Assembly: GCF_033807715.1 (NCBI RefSeq)
Contig: NC_084587.1
Span: forward strand, 25,210,517-25,274,516
From: Cololabis saira
Lineage: Eukaryota > Chordata > Actinopteri > Beloniformes > Belonidae
Direction: 5' to 3'
DNA length: 64,000 nucleotides
In this document: positions 10,529 through 23,217 of the stretch, piece after piece
Layout of the letters: each line of letters starts with the position of its first letter
Position numbering within the stretch: position 1 is the stretch's first letter
Notes under the pieces: model-generated
What the model saw: the letters and a program-made list of their open reading frames with translations, nothing else
Told to the model about the DNA's origin: nothing
Database searches by the model: none
Position numbers and translations under genes: made by a program

Positions 10529-13388
10529 ACATCTGGGTAACTCTGTGCTTGCTCTGTTATCAGTGAAAAGTCTCAGCAAAGACGTATTTAAGAGAGGTTG
10601 TGTGTTACCGCATTATTATTGTCTCTGTCCAATTATCTATTCACTGACTGAAGAGAAGAGTAATTTCAGGACTTATTGCTATACATATGATGCAAATGGA
10701 TTTTTTTTATGCTTTCGTAATCTGAAAACCTCCCCAGGCCTTATCATCCAACCCCCACTTTGTCTCCTGCTCCAATATCATTAGCCAATATTATGTCAGT
10801 GTCATCATTTACCTCCAGGGAGTCCTGTTCACCATGAGCTTATAAGGTTGCGCTTTTTAAGTTCTGGCCGGGGATTTTTGTTTTTCCTGTAGACAAAGTT
10901 TACTTTTGTTAAATTCACATTCGCGTATGTATGAGCCCAGAGATTCTCAGATTATGGAACAGCACTCCTTTTCATACCTGGAGCAGTGAAAACTGAGAGG
11001 CTGAAATGGGGAAACAGCAGTCTTTGTGTGGAACAAACACATCAGCTGCAGTGTGGTTGAGTACTTGCATGCTATGCGCAGATATGAAGTACATCTGTGG
11101 TTATTTATGGGTAAGTATATATTCCTCCTTTGTACTGATCATCGTTACTCTCGATGTTGGTGGAAGATGTCAGGTTCCACGAGCACAAACCCTGAGACTG
11201 TTAACAGAAGTGGCTTCATGTACTTTGAGCTTTGAGATTTTTAATAATCTAGCCTGCTGTAGTTTAGGCACAACTAGGAGTTTCAACCGTATGTCTAAAC
11301 GCAAACAATAGCTCTGTTGAACTGTCCTGTAGTCCTTTTGTCTAGAAAGCTGGATGTAGCACACTCTCTCATAAATTACATCACTTTAGATGTTCACCTT
11401 GTCTTAAGGAAATGAAGAAATATTCACAATTGGTTTAGATTTCTGGTTGAGTTGCTGATTACACTTTTTGAACTTGAAGCTGGATAAAACACATGTTTGC
11501 CCTGTTGCTAGAAAACATTTCATAAAACTGGAAAAGCACTAAAATGAATGCTTTTTTTGTTTGGAAAGGAGCTCTTAACTGATTTTGACTCTGTAAATTG
11601 GGTTGGTATGAAGACGGACAGACACAGAACAGCAGCGTTTACCAATATATTGTATTGTTGAGCAATCCTGTGTGTTCTGGCTGAACTTGAAGTCAGTTTT
11701 GCTCTATCTGGGTCAACCCATTAGCCCCCTGCTACGCTTTGCACTGGTCTGCCGTTCAGACAGATCCTTCACCAGAGTAGTATCACCTTTGGAATACATA
11801 ATTGACGTCATAGTGACAGAGATTAAAGTTTTTATTTTCTTTTGTAGAGTTACAGGGGTAAGGACCAGTTTTAAAAATCAATTTTCAGCAGGTAATTTGT
11901 TTGTCATTGCGTGTGTTCTTTGTGTATTTGAATAGATTTTCACCCATGAAAAAAAGTAATTTAAGCAAAACTGCTAGACATTATTGCGATGATTGTGATG
12001 ATGTTTGTCTGTTGGTGTTTGTTTTTAGATGTAAAGGCTATTTTGTTACCGTTTTCTTGTAATTGAAATAATTAGGAAATGTACTTTAAATAAAAAAAAT
12101 AAAAAAAAAACATTGCCATTATCAGGGATATTTCCATCCATTCAGAAAGCATCCCAATTTTTATGTCACGCTTATCTTTTGAGCAAAATCAAACACTCCC
12201 TTTTATACCTGCAAACAGAAAATTTGCAGAGTACTACTATTAAACTGAGCACTCAGTAGAGTACGACTGTTAGAAATAACCTCTTGCACATTTTCACCGT
12301 ATGCAGGTAATGATAAATTACATATTTTTCATACACCTCTTAAAATTAAAGCCAAAAGTATATACTTGTATCACATCAGTCGTGGCTGTATATTAATGCA
12401 AAATCACTACATCTCTGTCATTTTCCAAACACTTGTGGACCTGTCTGTATCTACGACAATAAGAGTATATAAGAACTATAGTCACACGCGTTACTTCTAT
12501 CCTACTTTATGTTATTCTTTGAATATGTCATGGTAAAAATGATGACAGAGGATGTCACTTTGCAGCTCTCTGGGAGCAGCTGGGTTACTGTAAATCTTCG
12601 CAGCACCAGCAGCTGGGAGAGTTGCAGCCACATGGTCCACCCAGCCCACAGTTCCTCAGGGGGTCTGGAGTACAGTATCCTGCACTCAGCGGCCTGATGT
12701 TCATCGCGATCGGAATGATGAAAATTTAAATGCTCGGACATCTACGGCCATCGATGACAGTTTGTTGTTTGATGTGGCTATTATTTGCAATAAACAAATA
12801 AATAGATTATCTCTCATCTTGTGCTAAAACACAGGTTAATCTTCATATCGTGTCTTGCCACTAGTTCGTGACACATGAAAAGTGTGTAATCAGATTGACA
12901 ACATGACATTGGACAAGTTGTCCACAGGATTTTATCTGGAAGACGTGATTGGAGCTGTCAGGCTGTGTCATGCCACCAGCTGTGGGGGCCACGCTGACAT
13001 CCAGTGTGACACCACCCGTGGTGTTTTGTCATCTCTGCTCTCTGAACACAGAAAGAGAGTGTGGCGGACAGGTATTTTCACAAAACATGAGCCTCAAAAT
13101 TGCAGTGGATGCTTTCGACAAAGAGACCCGGCAATTTGAGATTGACACAGCGTAGCTAGGCATTTGAGTTTTTACAGTGGTTGGTCAGTTCATTGGTAAA
13201 CCTCACTGAAAGCAAGAGGGGTTATTTAATAGAAACGCAGCAGCAAGAAGCTATTTGTTTTATGAAGACATAGTGGTGATGAGCTTACCAAAGTGTGCAG
13301 CCTGTCTCTTTCTGTTATGGAGCTGCACAGGCCAGCAGGTTTTGGCTCTGTTGGCTTTAGTGCGAGCTGCTTGTGCTCAAGCACCTTG
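10529..13388. other. No gene recognised
   Basis: Frames up to about 100 codons exist (for example near 11006-11311), but none has a recognisable domain or splice context. The part at 12500-12700 is open on both strands for about 60-80 codons without similarity that I know. Confidence 0.5.

Positions 13389-13447
<59 letters not shown>
13389..13447. repeat. (TA)n microsatellite
   Basis: About 29 uninterrupted TA units. The apparent IYIY reading frames over it are artefacts. Confidence 0.95.
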
Positions 13448-13449
<2 letters not shown>

Positions 13450-14275
13450 CATATATTACTCCTTTAAGTCTTTCTTCCTACAGAAATTATAGTAAAAGCA
13501 AAACATGTGCGACAGCTCTGAAATACTGTAGGTAGCTGTAGGAAATTTACTCTGTAAATGTTCCATTGTGAAGAATTTTACTAGATTTTGAGCTAACTTG
13601 AGAGCATCTCGAAGGAATCTCCAACCCAGTGGGAAATCGCTCTTGGCCTGATAGGATAATTGTGCAGAAGAACATGAGTCTGGAAATAACCTTGGATTAA
13701 AACTGTGTTGTCATGGTCATTCGCAGGATTTTTCTGATTGTGTGTCATGTTAACTGTGATGACTGACATTTTATTTTAACATTTACAATCATGTTCTGGA
13801 TACTTTAGTCAGACTGCTGTATTAATCAGAAATAAGGTTGGCAATGCATAATGCTGCTTTCTGCTGCCCTGTCACTGGCTGCCAGTTTTCTAGAGGCTAC
13901 CTCAGGTCATTTTGTAAATCCACTTCCTCCTTTTAGCCACATCAGGGTAGAAATAAACCTAACCAAGTGCTTTCTGGTTTGTTATTCAGGACACATCTGA
14001 AAACAAATCCTGTATATGGTAAAGGAGATGTATATTGGCAGATTATGTTTTACATGTATTATTATCCATGTACCATGTGTTGTGTATTTTGCATCCATCC
14101 TGCAGTCTTTAAATAGCTCCTGAAAGAGTCATGAGTAGATTATACGTGCCGAGAGTCATCATCCACGGCTGTCACTGCCTTCATTCATAAACACAATACC
14201 AGCAAATCCAAAAGTGACCCGGGAAAATAATCACTCTTCTGTGGAAGGCAGGCTTCATCACTCTCACTCTCACTC

Positions 14276-14279
<4 letters not shown>
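13448..14279. other. No gene recognised
   Basis: Moderately AT-rich unique-looking sequence without long frames or repeat ends that I recognise. Confidence 0.5.
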
Positions 14280-14321
<42 letters not shown>

Positions 14322-14370
14322 TCTCTCTCTCTCCCCCTCTCTCTCTCTCTCCCTCTCTCTCTCTCTCCCC
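14280..14370. repeat. (CT)n microsatellite with CCC interruptions
   Basis: A pyrimidine tract of CT units broken by several CCCT/CCCCCT interruptions. On the minus strand it reads as an ER repeat, which is not evidence of coding. Confidence 0.95.
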
Positions 14371-15336
14371 ATTTCTTTTTGGGTTATTTTTGATTATTTA
14401 TTTAAGCTAATATCATAGATAAGTTGATTTGTGTGCCAACATAGTTCCACCAGGTACAAAAATGAACTCTTGTAATAGATTTCTATTTATAATTACAACT
14501 ATTGTGGGGCAAAATAAACACATTCCACAAGACCTTTGCAAATGCCCCCCAGTACACAATCACATCAAGCAATGCAGCGACAGCAATATATGATTTATTT
14601 ACACATATAAACAACGGTTTACTCAACATCTTCAAAAGAATTAAAGTTCTTCGTCAACCCAGATTTCCTTCAGCTCGCCTCCATAAAGGCCATATTTGAG
14701 ATCAATACAGAGCCGATGAGTGATTATATTATTATTACTTCATGTCACATTTGTGCATCCAGCTGCCACTCTGGCGCTTCGGGTTAGCCAAAAGTAAAAT
14801 GAACTTTGCACTGAAAAACTGTTTCATTACTTATAAGCCATAGATAAAATGGAAATGTCGTGCTAAGGCTATCAGCTTTTCTTTTTTTAATATATTTGAA
14901 AAGAATAATGTAAAATCAACAGGAAAATCAATAGAAGAGCTTTTTGGCCTGCAGTATTTAAATAGAGTGCAAGTTGAAACCTCTCTAAAATATGATAGCT
15001 GCATTGGAAAATTGTGACAATGGTGGTTGGGCATTGTGGTACAAATATATATATATATAATATTGCTCAGCAGGAGAAGAGTAAATTCCCAATATCCCTT
15101 TTGTCATCTATTTTCACCTTGTTTTACATTAAAGCCTGTAGAAAGTGAACCCAAAAAGGGCTCTATGAAAGGTTAAATGGATGTTTTTTTCACTCTAATC
15201 CCTGTTTTCATACTACCCCAACTCAGATAATCTAGATAAATTGAAAAGCAGATATTTCGGATTATTAATTCAACATCACAGGTACTTTCAGAATAACTGT
15301 AGGTTCTTACAGCAGATGTTTTTCCTGACTTGGGAC
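14371..15336. other. No gene recognised
   Basis: AT-rich sequence with a short TA run at about 15045-15058. No gene-like signal. Confidence 0.5.
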
Positions 15337-15787
15337 TGACAGAAGGCGTGTTTCCATTACCTATAGATTTGCGCAAAACCAAATATCAAAAAAGAATCCT
15401 GTAATGTAAATAGAAATAATTCAAAATAAAAATCCCAAATATTGAATTAACTTTTTTATGCTTCCAGGAGGTGGTTTTCAGGTGATTCAATAATCCACTT
15501 ACTCGCAAAAGTGTAATGGAAACGCTTTTTTGTGAATTTCCACGTCTCTGGATGTGATGTAGCCAGTCAGTCTAATGTAATCAAAATCTAATTTCCAGCT
15601 GTTTTTAGCCTCATTAATGTCATGTAGCTGTGCTAAAACACTACTTAATCATCATACATTACTGTATTACAAGGGCTCTGCCTCTGAAGAATACCATTCA
15701 ATGGAAACAGCGACACCCCTGCAGCACTACCTTATTCCCAAATTCAGAGATTAGATTTTCTTTTGAGCAAAAGTGTAATGGAAATTC
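15337..15787. repeat. MITE-like repeat with TTTCCATTAC ends
   Basis: GTGTTTCCATTACC near 15347 pairs in inverted orientation with AAAAGTGTAATGGAAA at 15768-15783, and a similar AAAAGTGTAATGGAAACG lies at 15507-15524. Fish genomes contain non-autonomous DNA elements with GTTTCCATTACA-type ends beside AAAAGTG, which this resembles. The exact boundaries and superfamily are uncertain, and the region may be two overlapping copies. Confidence 0.4.
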
Positions 15788-16629
15788 AGAACACTTGCTT
15801 GTGACCTCATAGCGTGGGGTTTTTGCACTCTGGGGGGTAATAGGGGTTCAGTGTCACTGTGAAACATGACAGGCCTAGTGCTTCATCTGCCAACCTTCCA
15901 GCTGGAGGACAACCAATTCTGGATATTTCATGATTTAAAAAAAAAAACTTTATTTAGGTTACTAATATATATCAATTATTTTCATTTCAGGCCTGCAAAA
16001 CACACTTACACATACAATTTGTAGTGCAGTTTTTCAGATTTTCTTAGTTTGAATTCTGACTTTAGGGGCTGTTCCAGTTAAAACTTCCAAATAGGCTTCT
16101 GGAATTATGCCTGCCAAGTACAAATGGTATGTATCATCGACCCAAGTAAGAAGGGAAATGGCCAAAAATGATGTTTTTTCGAACAGGTCAACAGGTGAAT
16201 ATAATGGAGATTTGGTATCAACACGAAACAGAGATGAGAAGGACAAACAAATGCATGAGAAAAACATGAAACATTTTGATGTGTTCCTCAAAGATAGATT
16301 GGAATGGGGTGGTATATTTCTCCTTCTACAGTGAATAATCTTTTTAAAGCATCTTGAGGTGATGACAAAAAAACGCCCAATAAACATGAAATATCTCCTT
16401 TTCAGCAGCAAGACCACAAAAGCAACTAAAGTCAAAGTAAATCTAAGAACTGCATTTTCATTAGTTTTATTTACATTTTCATATTGTGTTTTTTTCTAAT
16501 TTGGGGTTGTCTTTGTTGTCATAGTTACCGATCACTGAATCATGTATGAACAAAAAATAGCTCAATAGTAAAATATGAAAACAAAAAAGTAGATAAAAGA
16601 AATACAGGTCCCACAGGCTAAATAAACGT
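15788..16629. other. No gene recognised
   Basis: Includes a 133-codon minus-strand frame (16034-16435) rich in hydrophobic residues. It resembles nothing I know and lies in AT-rich DNA where such frames arise by chance. Confidence 0.45.
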
Positions 16630-16633
16630 GTTC

Positions 16634-16740
16634 TCAGCTAATTGGTGATTCTAAATTGCTTCTGGGAATAAGTGTGAGTATGTCATTTATGAGCATGACC
16701 ATACCCTGATGAAGCAGTGACTTGTCTGGGGTGTACCATT
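16634..16740 (+). mobile_element. Old fragment of the tRNA-like SINE family
   Basis: TCAGCTAATTGGTGATTCTA, AATTGCTTCTGGGAATAAGT and TGACTTGTCTGGGGTGTACC line up with the complete copy at 43057-43450. Divergence is high and both ends are missing. Confidence 0.55.
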
Positions 16741-16892
16741 CCCTTTCGACTGAAGAGAGCTGCGAAACGCTCCAGCATGGCCTGTGTGGCCCATGTGCCA
16801 AAGCACATGCTCAGCCAGGTGAGTTGCAGAGGTCCTCCACAATGGAGGTCCTGACTAATATTGACGAAACATAGAATTTTTAACCACTAGTA

Positions 16893-16941
16893 ATTTTTCC
16901 CTGACACTTTTGCTCAAAAGAAAATCAAATCTCTGAATTTG
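16893..16941 (-). repeat. Inverted partner of the 15738-15785 repeat end
   Basis: Reverse-complemented, this reads ATTCAGAGATTTGATTTTCT followed by TTTGAGCAAAAGTG. That nearly matches 15738-15780 (ATTCAGAGATTAGATTTTCT then TTTGAGCAAAAGTG). The pair could be the two ends of one roughly 1.2-kb element or two separate copies. Confidence 0.5.
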
Positions 16942-18816
16942 ACTGTTTATGGTTGTGTGGTTTGTGGTTGTGATTGATAAAAACAAACAAACACAAACAT
17001 GTTTTTTTTTTTCCTTTAATTCCTTTTATTGCTTTTGTAATTTATTCATTTTTCTATGAAGTGACCTTGGGTGAAGAAAGGTACCAATAAGTAAAATGTA
17101 TCATTATTGTTTTTAATTAAACAATATAACAAGTAATACAACAGATACAACAATAATGAAAACGAAATTAGTTTATGTTTGTGATGATGTCTGTGCTGCC
17201 GCGCACAAACATCAACTGAGTGAGTAATAAAGAACTGCCCCACTGTTAATAACTATGTATGACCTGTTTTGTCTGTGAGAATTTGACATGAGATTACACT
17301 GGAGAGCAGTTTTTTTTGAATATTTTAAATACAGCACCTCTTGCTGGCTCGTGTGCATGGAACAACCATACATTTATTATGCTTTTTCTCGGTTGATCAG
17401 TACATCTTTTCGTAGAGCTTTAACTTAACTTCTCCCTGGCATGAAACTCGATGCTTGTAATTGAAATTCAGTGTATGAGATATTTAACCGTAGACATACT
17501 GACATTCTAATCCAATGTGACATCCTTGAGTTGAAATGTATTCTTATTCCTCCAGTGCTTTTTCATGCATTAACATACATTAAAATAATCTGCTGTATGT
17601 TCTGCCACAGGTGGTCAATTTAAAGGGTTATTTCTGCATATACATACGGGCTGACCTCAGTACCTTGGTTTCACAAGGACTGCCATTAGATTCAACCTTA
17701 GACCTTGAATAATAACGTGCCCAGTTCATTAGTTCATTTGAGGTGCAAGGGCACACAGTGTCCACAGCAACTTATTCAGGCTGGCTCCACCTGCTGATGT
17801 CCTTCCGCACTTGCACATCATTTTCCAAGTCTCAGAATTCTGTTGGCTTAAGGGTGTATCGGAAGAACATGTGCTTTGCTGATAAATGTGAAATGAAACA
17901 TAATAGTAACATTGTACTGTTAGTGCAAATTCTCAGGAGCTTTTTAAAGCATGACCAATGTTACAGTCGGGAACAGTGTTGCAAGGTGCCTTAAAGTGAA
18001 ATGAGGAATGTTTTAAAGGGGAAAACATGATAACAGCTGGTCAAATGTTCTGTTTGTTCTTTTTATTAATCGACTGAAACCAATACATCAGTCACATCAC
18101 TCACTGAGGGAATGAAGGCAGCGATGGATGCAGTAGAAAATACTGCACAATCAGTGTGACCACTGCTTTAATTCTAAGAAGGATTAGTCCATTTCTTAGA
18201 AAAGGCCTTGCTGTCCTTTATTTAGATTAGCACATAAAAAAACCTTCTTAGTTTGTATAACTTTGGTAGTGCTTTACAGCGGTTTGTCATTCATGAGCGC
18301 TCATGGCTCTCACCAACAACATTTATTTAATTTTATTAGATTTATCTTGTATGTTAGGTAGGAAGTTTTTTTTAACTATTATTTTTTTAAACTCAACAAA
18401 AAAGTTAATTCATGCATTGGAAGTTTGCCTTACTTGACAATGCCCATTCAGGAATAGAATAACAATAAGTCCCACGGTACAGCTAGGCTGCAGCAATGAT
18501 ACCATGGTGCAAAAATGTCTTGCTGGAACTTATCTCATTTGACACATTGAGCCAAGAAGAATGTCTTCACAATAATATATGTCTATTCTGCCATATTGCA
18601 CCACACAAATATTCACAAGAACATCTCAGTTTATTTCTTCAGGGTGAGGTGAGACTGAGGTATGAGTTTGATGAGGAGATAGAATAAAGGTGGAACAATA
18701 GGTGGTTGAAGGAAGTACAGTAGAGGAAATAGTATAGCATGAGTAAAGGGATGACACAAAACTTCTTAAAGTGACTAACCTGGATATGTGTAAACAAAAT
18801 AAAATTAAAATTAAAG
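16942..18816. other. No gene recognised
   Basis: AT-rich sequence; frames are under 85 codons and without motifs. Confidence 0.5.
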
Positions 18817-19360
18817 CTGCAAGCAGCGATGAACGGGCCCTCGCACCCTTGTGCATGTTCAGTCATGCTGCAGTGGAAGCGCTCGTATGACTTGAATGTA
18901 GATGTCTTCAGGCCTGGACATTTAGCGGATGACACCAAGGAAATTGGAATAAATTGCGGCAAAATTACACGATTAATTCAAAATGGCCGACTTCCTGTGC
19001 GGTTTCGGCCATGGCGCCAAGAGACTTTTCTTTAAATTGCGACATGATACAGGTGTGTACCGATTTTCGTGCATGTACGTCAAACCGTATTGTGGGGCTT
19101 GAGGCACAAAGTCTTCTAGGGGGCGCTGTTGAGCCATTAGGCCACGCCCATTAATGCAAACCATTAAATATGAAATTTTTTGCCAGGCCTGGCTTGCGTG
19201 CAAAATCTGGTGACTTTTGGGGCACATTTAGGGGGGCAAAAAGGCCCTCATTTCATCGGAAAAATAAAAACGAGGGAAAAAAAAATAAAAAAATTCCTAC
19301 AGATACAATAGGGCTTTCGTACTGTTAGTGCTCGGGCCATAATAATGATAATAATAACAA
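18817..19360 (+). repeat. Unclassified dispersed retroposon-like repeat
   Basis: It begins AAAGCTGCAAGCAGCGATGA followed by ACGGGCCCTCGCACCC, a motif I recall as abundant in fish genomes, and closes with CTCGGGCCATAATAATGATA leading into an ATA-type simple repeat. A simple-repeat 3' tail suggests retroposition. The interior is GC-richer than the flanks and holds blocks such as GGGGGCGCTGTTGAGCCATT. No coding frame was recognised. Confidence 0.55.
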
Positions 19361-20009
19361 TGTTTCTGTGGAGGTTTTTTAGTTTTTCTCCCAAAGCTGT
19401 TGAAGTATAACTCATGGATTTAAAGATATATTAATGTATAAAATCCAAATACCTCCCATCAGTCAAACGCTCTACCTGTAATTGAAAAAAACAACATTGG
19501 TACCATAGAGGGCAAAGCTCTAAGATAAAAACTGTTTTGCTAATTTTCTCCAAATTTGAATTGTATTATGAAAGACAGGATTATGGCCTTAGTTTTTTCA
19601 AGCGTCTTTCCAACAGCTCTGAGAGCGAGTGCTGAACGTTCCCTAACTAACTTTCCGAAGTCCATCACAGCAGCTTCAAAGCAATGAACTAGCCTGTGTC
19701 ATGTTACTAACCAAAGCAGAAATACATACTTTGTAATAGCTGATTTTATTAGACAACACCGCATTTTTAAAACCTGTCCCCGCTGGTGAACGTGTTGTAT
19801 CAATCGGATGTTTTTTACGTAGAATTTCTAACTCATTTTGCTTTAAAGAATTAGTTTCCCTTTGGGGGTTAATTTAGTTTTTTTTTAATTGAATTGAAAA
19901 TAATTTATAGAAGTCAAATGCAGAAGAGATCTAATCAGATGTGTACTAGTATGGATGTGGAATACAAAAAGTATAAAAGTTACCACATGTCATCCATATT
20001 CAAAGCTTC
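19361..20009. other. No gene recognised
   Basis: AT-rich, with no repeat ends or coding motifs seen. Confidence 0.5.
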
Positions 20010-20400
20010 TGTTTGATATCCATCCATCCATCCATCCATTATCTATACCCGCTATATCCTTTGCAGGGTCACGGGGGTCTGCTGGAGCCTATCCCAGCTA
20101 ATTTTCAGGCGAGAGGCCGGGGTTCACCCTGGACAGTTTGCCAGTCCATAGCAGAGCCACACATATACACACAACCAGACACACTCACACCTACGGGCAA
20201 TTTAGAATAATCAATTAACCTACTACGCATGTTTTTTGGACTGTGGGAGGAAGCACCCGGAGGGAACCCCCGCAAGCACGGGGAGAACATGCAAACTCCA
20301 TACAGAAAGACCCCCGTGGGGCCTGGGAGTCAAACTGGGAACGGTTTTGCTGTGAGGCAACAGTGCTAACCACCAAGCCATCGTGCTGCCTGTTTGATAT
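20010..20400 (-). mobile_element. tRNA-like SINE, full-length, with 11-bp target-site duplication
   Basis: The element lies on the minus strand between two perfect copies of CTGTTTGATAT (20010-20020 and 20390-20400). It starts on the + strand with its CCAT tail (20021-20038) and ends with the complement of the tRNA-like head (...GCCATCGTGCTGCC). The head carries A-box-like and B-box-like sequences expected of an RNA polymerase III promoter. Same family as 43057-43450. Confidence 0.85.
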
Positions 20401-22248
20401 TTATACATCAATTATATATACATACATATAAATGTATACATTTTATTTTATTATTCAGAGAAACAAAGAAACTTGCCATTAATATATATTTATAAAAGCA
20501 TTCATATCTTATTTCTCCGAAAGTTTTTTATCAAATTCTATCAATTTTTTATCAAATTTCACACTACTCCATTAATTTTTCATACTCATACTAAGTTGAA
20601 CAGCTAAACAATAAAAGCTTCAGTCAGAGAGATGACAAACACCTACAGTTTGACAAGGCAGCACATTTTAGATGGCAGTCAGTGACAGAGCCTGTGACTG
20701 GAAAATCAAACAAACATACAAAAAAAAATTGCATAACTTCCAAAGCGCTACTATTTAATTTTTTTTTTTTTTACTTTAGTTTTAATACAGAGAAGTATGG
20801 AGAAAAAATAGGATTAAAGTCTAATCATGTTGGAGAAAAAAAAAATGCAGTTAAATGTGAGAGCCAGTCCTGTCTAATGAGACTGTGACTATAAATTTAA
20901 ATTTCACCCCTGATTAATCATGGATCAGTTATTAGCTCATTAATTTAGGGCCAATGCCTCATTAAAGATAACTTGGCCATTCTTTGTATTGCTGTTTGTT
21001 TTTCAGAGCTTATCATTGTGAAACGGGTGACAAAAGGTTCAAGAGGCCAGTCAAGGCTAAGAATATTGACACTAATTAGAACATGGAGATAATGAATGGA
21101 AAGCTCAAAGCTTTTCACTGGTTAATGTGAACTGAAAGAAAAAGAAACAGACAAACAGGTCCTCCATAGTACAGCTGAACATAGTCAGTGAACAAATACA
21201 AAATAAAAAATGTATTTTTTTCTGACTGCACCTATGCTGAACCCCATATTAAATCCCTACCCTCTTGTAAGACTGCATTGGCTTCAGGAAAAGAAGGTGG
21301 CAAACCTTTTATGAAGCAGTAAAAGCCACGTCTTGAATCCCTCTGGTTAGGAACTGATCGTTGCTGCTCACGGACACTTCACATTCAGCTTGACTGAACT
21401 GACTATCTGGAAAATCCTTATTCCACTGTTCCATAATAAATGTGTCATTACTGCCAAAAGCTGTAACATGAAAGGTTAAAAAAGTCAATTCTATTCCCAT
21501 AATTAATTTCCAATATCTATAATAATCAGTTCAAAAACTAATCCCCCATAGGGGGATTAAAATCAGTATCAAATTTTAGATCACGCTGTCATAAGATATA
21601 AAATATGGATATAAAGTCAGAACTGACATTTAATGAATTGTATATCTTTGGATCATGGGGTTGTCTCAATTCATTGCGAGCTGCAGAGGCAAAAAAATTC
21701 AGATGGGTTTCAGCTGTTCCCAAGTCCTGACATCGGTTAAAAGTGTGGGATTGCAGAAATGGAAAAAGGGACACAGTACCGAGCCATATCTGTCCCCAAG
21801 CCAAATAAAAGCTTGGAATGATGCGTCACTCACAGGACTAGTCGAAGTGACAGAGACTGTGAGTGAAAGAGTCCAACAGCCTAAAGAGCCAGCTGCACAT
21901 AGCCATTTCACCTTGTCAAGGTCAGCACTGTTAATACTGTGTGAGAGTTTCAAAGCCTCTAACAGTGTGGCTATACTACAAAACAGGCGAGGAAAGGAGG
22001 GGGAGCTCTCTCTGAATCTGGGAATGTGTTTTTATTTTTGCAGTGCGTACAAAGCTTCACTTACTTCCCTCTCTTTCACTGCACACACACAGTATTTGAC
22101 AGTCACAGTCATTCCTTGGATATCTAGTCTAAAACTGTTTACCAATAATCACAACTTTAATTTTACTTTAGCTGCAAATCTAGCTGCAAATTGATAATTA
22201 ATCAATAATGATGGTGGAGCATTCCATAGTGGAGCTACTGTAAAGCAC
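20401..22248. other. No gene recognised; possible conserved non-coding element at about 20885-21110
   Basis: A 179-codon + strand frame (21655-22194) has no recognisable domain. The stretch 20885-21110 is rich in TAAT/ATTA motifs (CTGATTAATCATGGATCAGT, TTATTAGCTCATTAATTTAG) and lacks simple repeats, a look shared with vertebrate enhancers; this is only a guess. Confidence 0.45.
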
Positions 22249-22559
22249 CAGGGGCCTCATGTACAAAGGGTGCGTACGCACAAAAACATTGCGTACGCCC
22301 TTTTCCACGCAAACGTTCAGATGTATCAAGAGTGAAATGACCGTGGAAATGTGCGGTGCCCGACGCCAACTTCATGGCTGGCGTACGCACGTTTCCACAG
22401 CTATTGGTCCGTTGGCGACACTTAGAGGTGATGCTGGGAAACTGTTAATAATGTGAAAACAATTACCTCTCAGAGTGATGTGCACATCAGAGACACACTG
22501 ATGAACAATTAACACATTCACCTGTCTGCAATTACACGAGTGGATATAAAAGCATGCGC

Positions 22560-23217
22560 AAAGATATCGCAAATGGCGCAGTAAGAAGAGAAAGAATATG
22601 TAGAGAGCGAGAGGATTTACTTGCAAACGATGACGACTGAAGGCCAAATACAGTTAATGAAAGGTTGTTTCTACCTAAATATGATTTGATCTCATTCTCG
22701 AGCTTCATAATATAAACACTAGAGCTCACAGGATTGCTTTTAATTCTTTTAAAGGACCATTACAACACAAAATAGGCATTTTTACCTGCCAAAAATGGAT
22801 TGAAAGCCAAATACAGTTAATGAAAAGTTGTTTCTGCCTAAATATGACTTGATCTCATTCTTGAGCTTCATAATCTGAAAATCTGACGTTTTAGCGCTGT
22901 CGCTAAATCGCAGAAATCAGAAGAAATCAGATTCTGGCAGGCAATCACTTTTTGGCACAACACCGGTACCCATACAGGTGCTGACCACACTGGGGCTCCT
23001 AGCAACAGTGACATTCGAGGAGCTGGCCGACCGATCGAGACTGTGCCAGTCGACCCTGAGCCGAGCCATGCCAGCTGTGTGGGACAGAATTATCCGCAAT
23101 TTGCAGCGAGAGCCGGTTTTCCTAATGTTATCGGAGCTATCGACTGCACACACATTGCATGAATATGTGTACGTTAACAGGAAGCATTTTCATTCCATTA
23201 ATGTACAGATTATATGA
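22560..23217 (+). pseudogene. Harbinger transposase (HARBI1-like DDE nuclease) relic
   Basis: Around 22978-23100 one frame reads LTTLGLLATVTFEELADRSR followed by QSTLSRAMPAVWD, matching the region before the catalytic domain of Harbinger nucleases. At 23128-23157 another frame reads VIGAIDCTHIA, which holds the first conserved aspartate of the DDE triad. VNRKHFHSINVQII (23173-23214) follows after a frameshift and then hits a stop. The remainder, with the other catalytic acidic residues, is missing. Upstream an N-terminal-like piece occurs near 22570-22630. An 80-bp segment is duplicated (22638-22718 and 22801-22880), which also disrupts the gene. Confidence 0.8.

Noticed and set aside
10351..10579. 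WMDG/HPSI frames on both strands
   Set aside because: GGAT microsatellite artefact.
12502..12741. Overlapping frames on both strands as a possible small exon
   Set aside because: No splice-site pair, no family similarity and no conserved-looking codon pattern.
16034..16435. 133-codon minus-strand frame with hydrophobic stretches
   Set aside because: No recognisable domain, AT-rich context and no splice or poly(A) context; such frames are expected by chance at this composition.
21655..22194. 179-codon + strand frame
   Set aside because: No motif recognised, a low-complexity-like Ser/Thr/Lys mixture, and an overlapping antisense frame; insufficient to call a gene.
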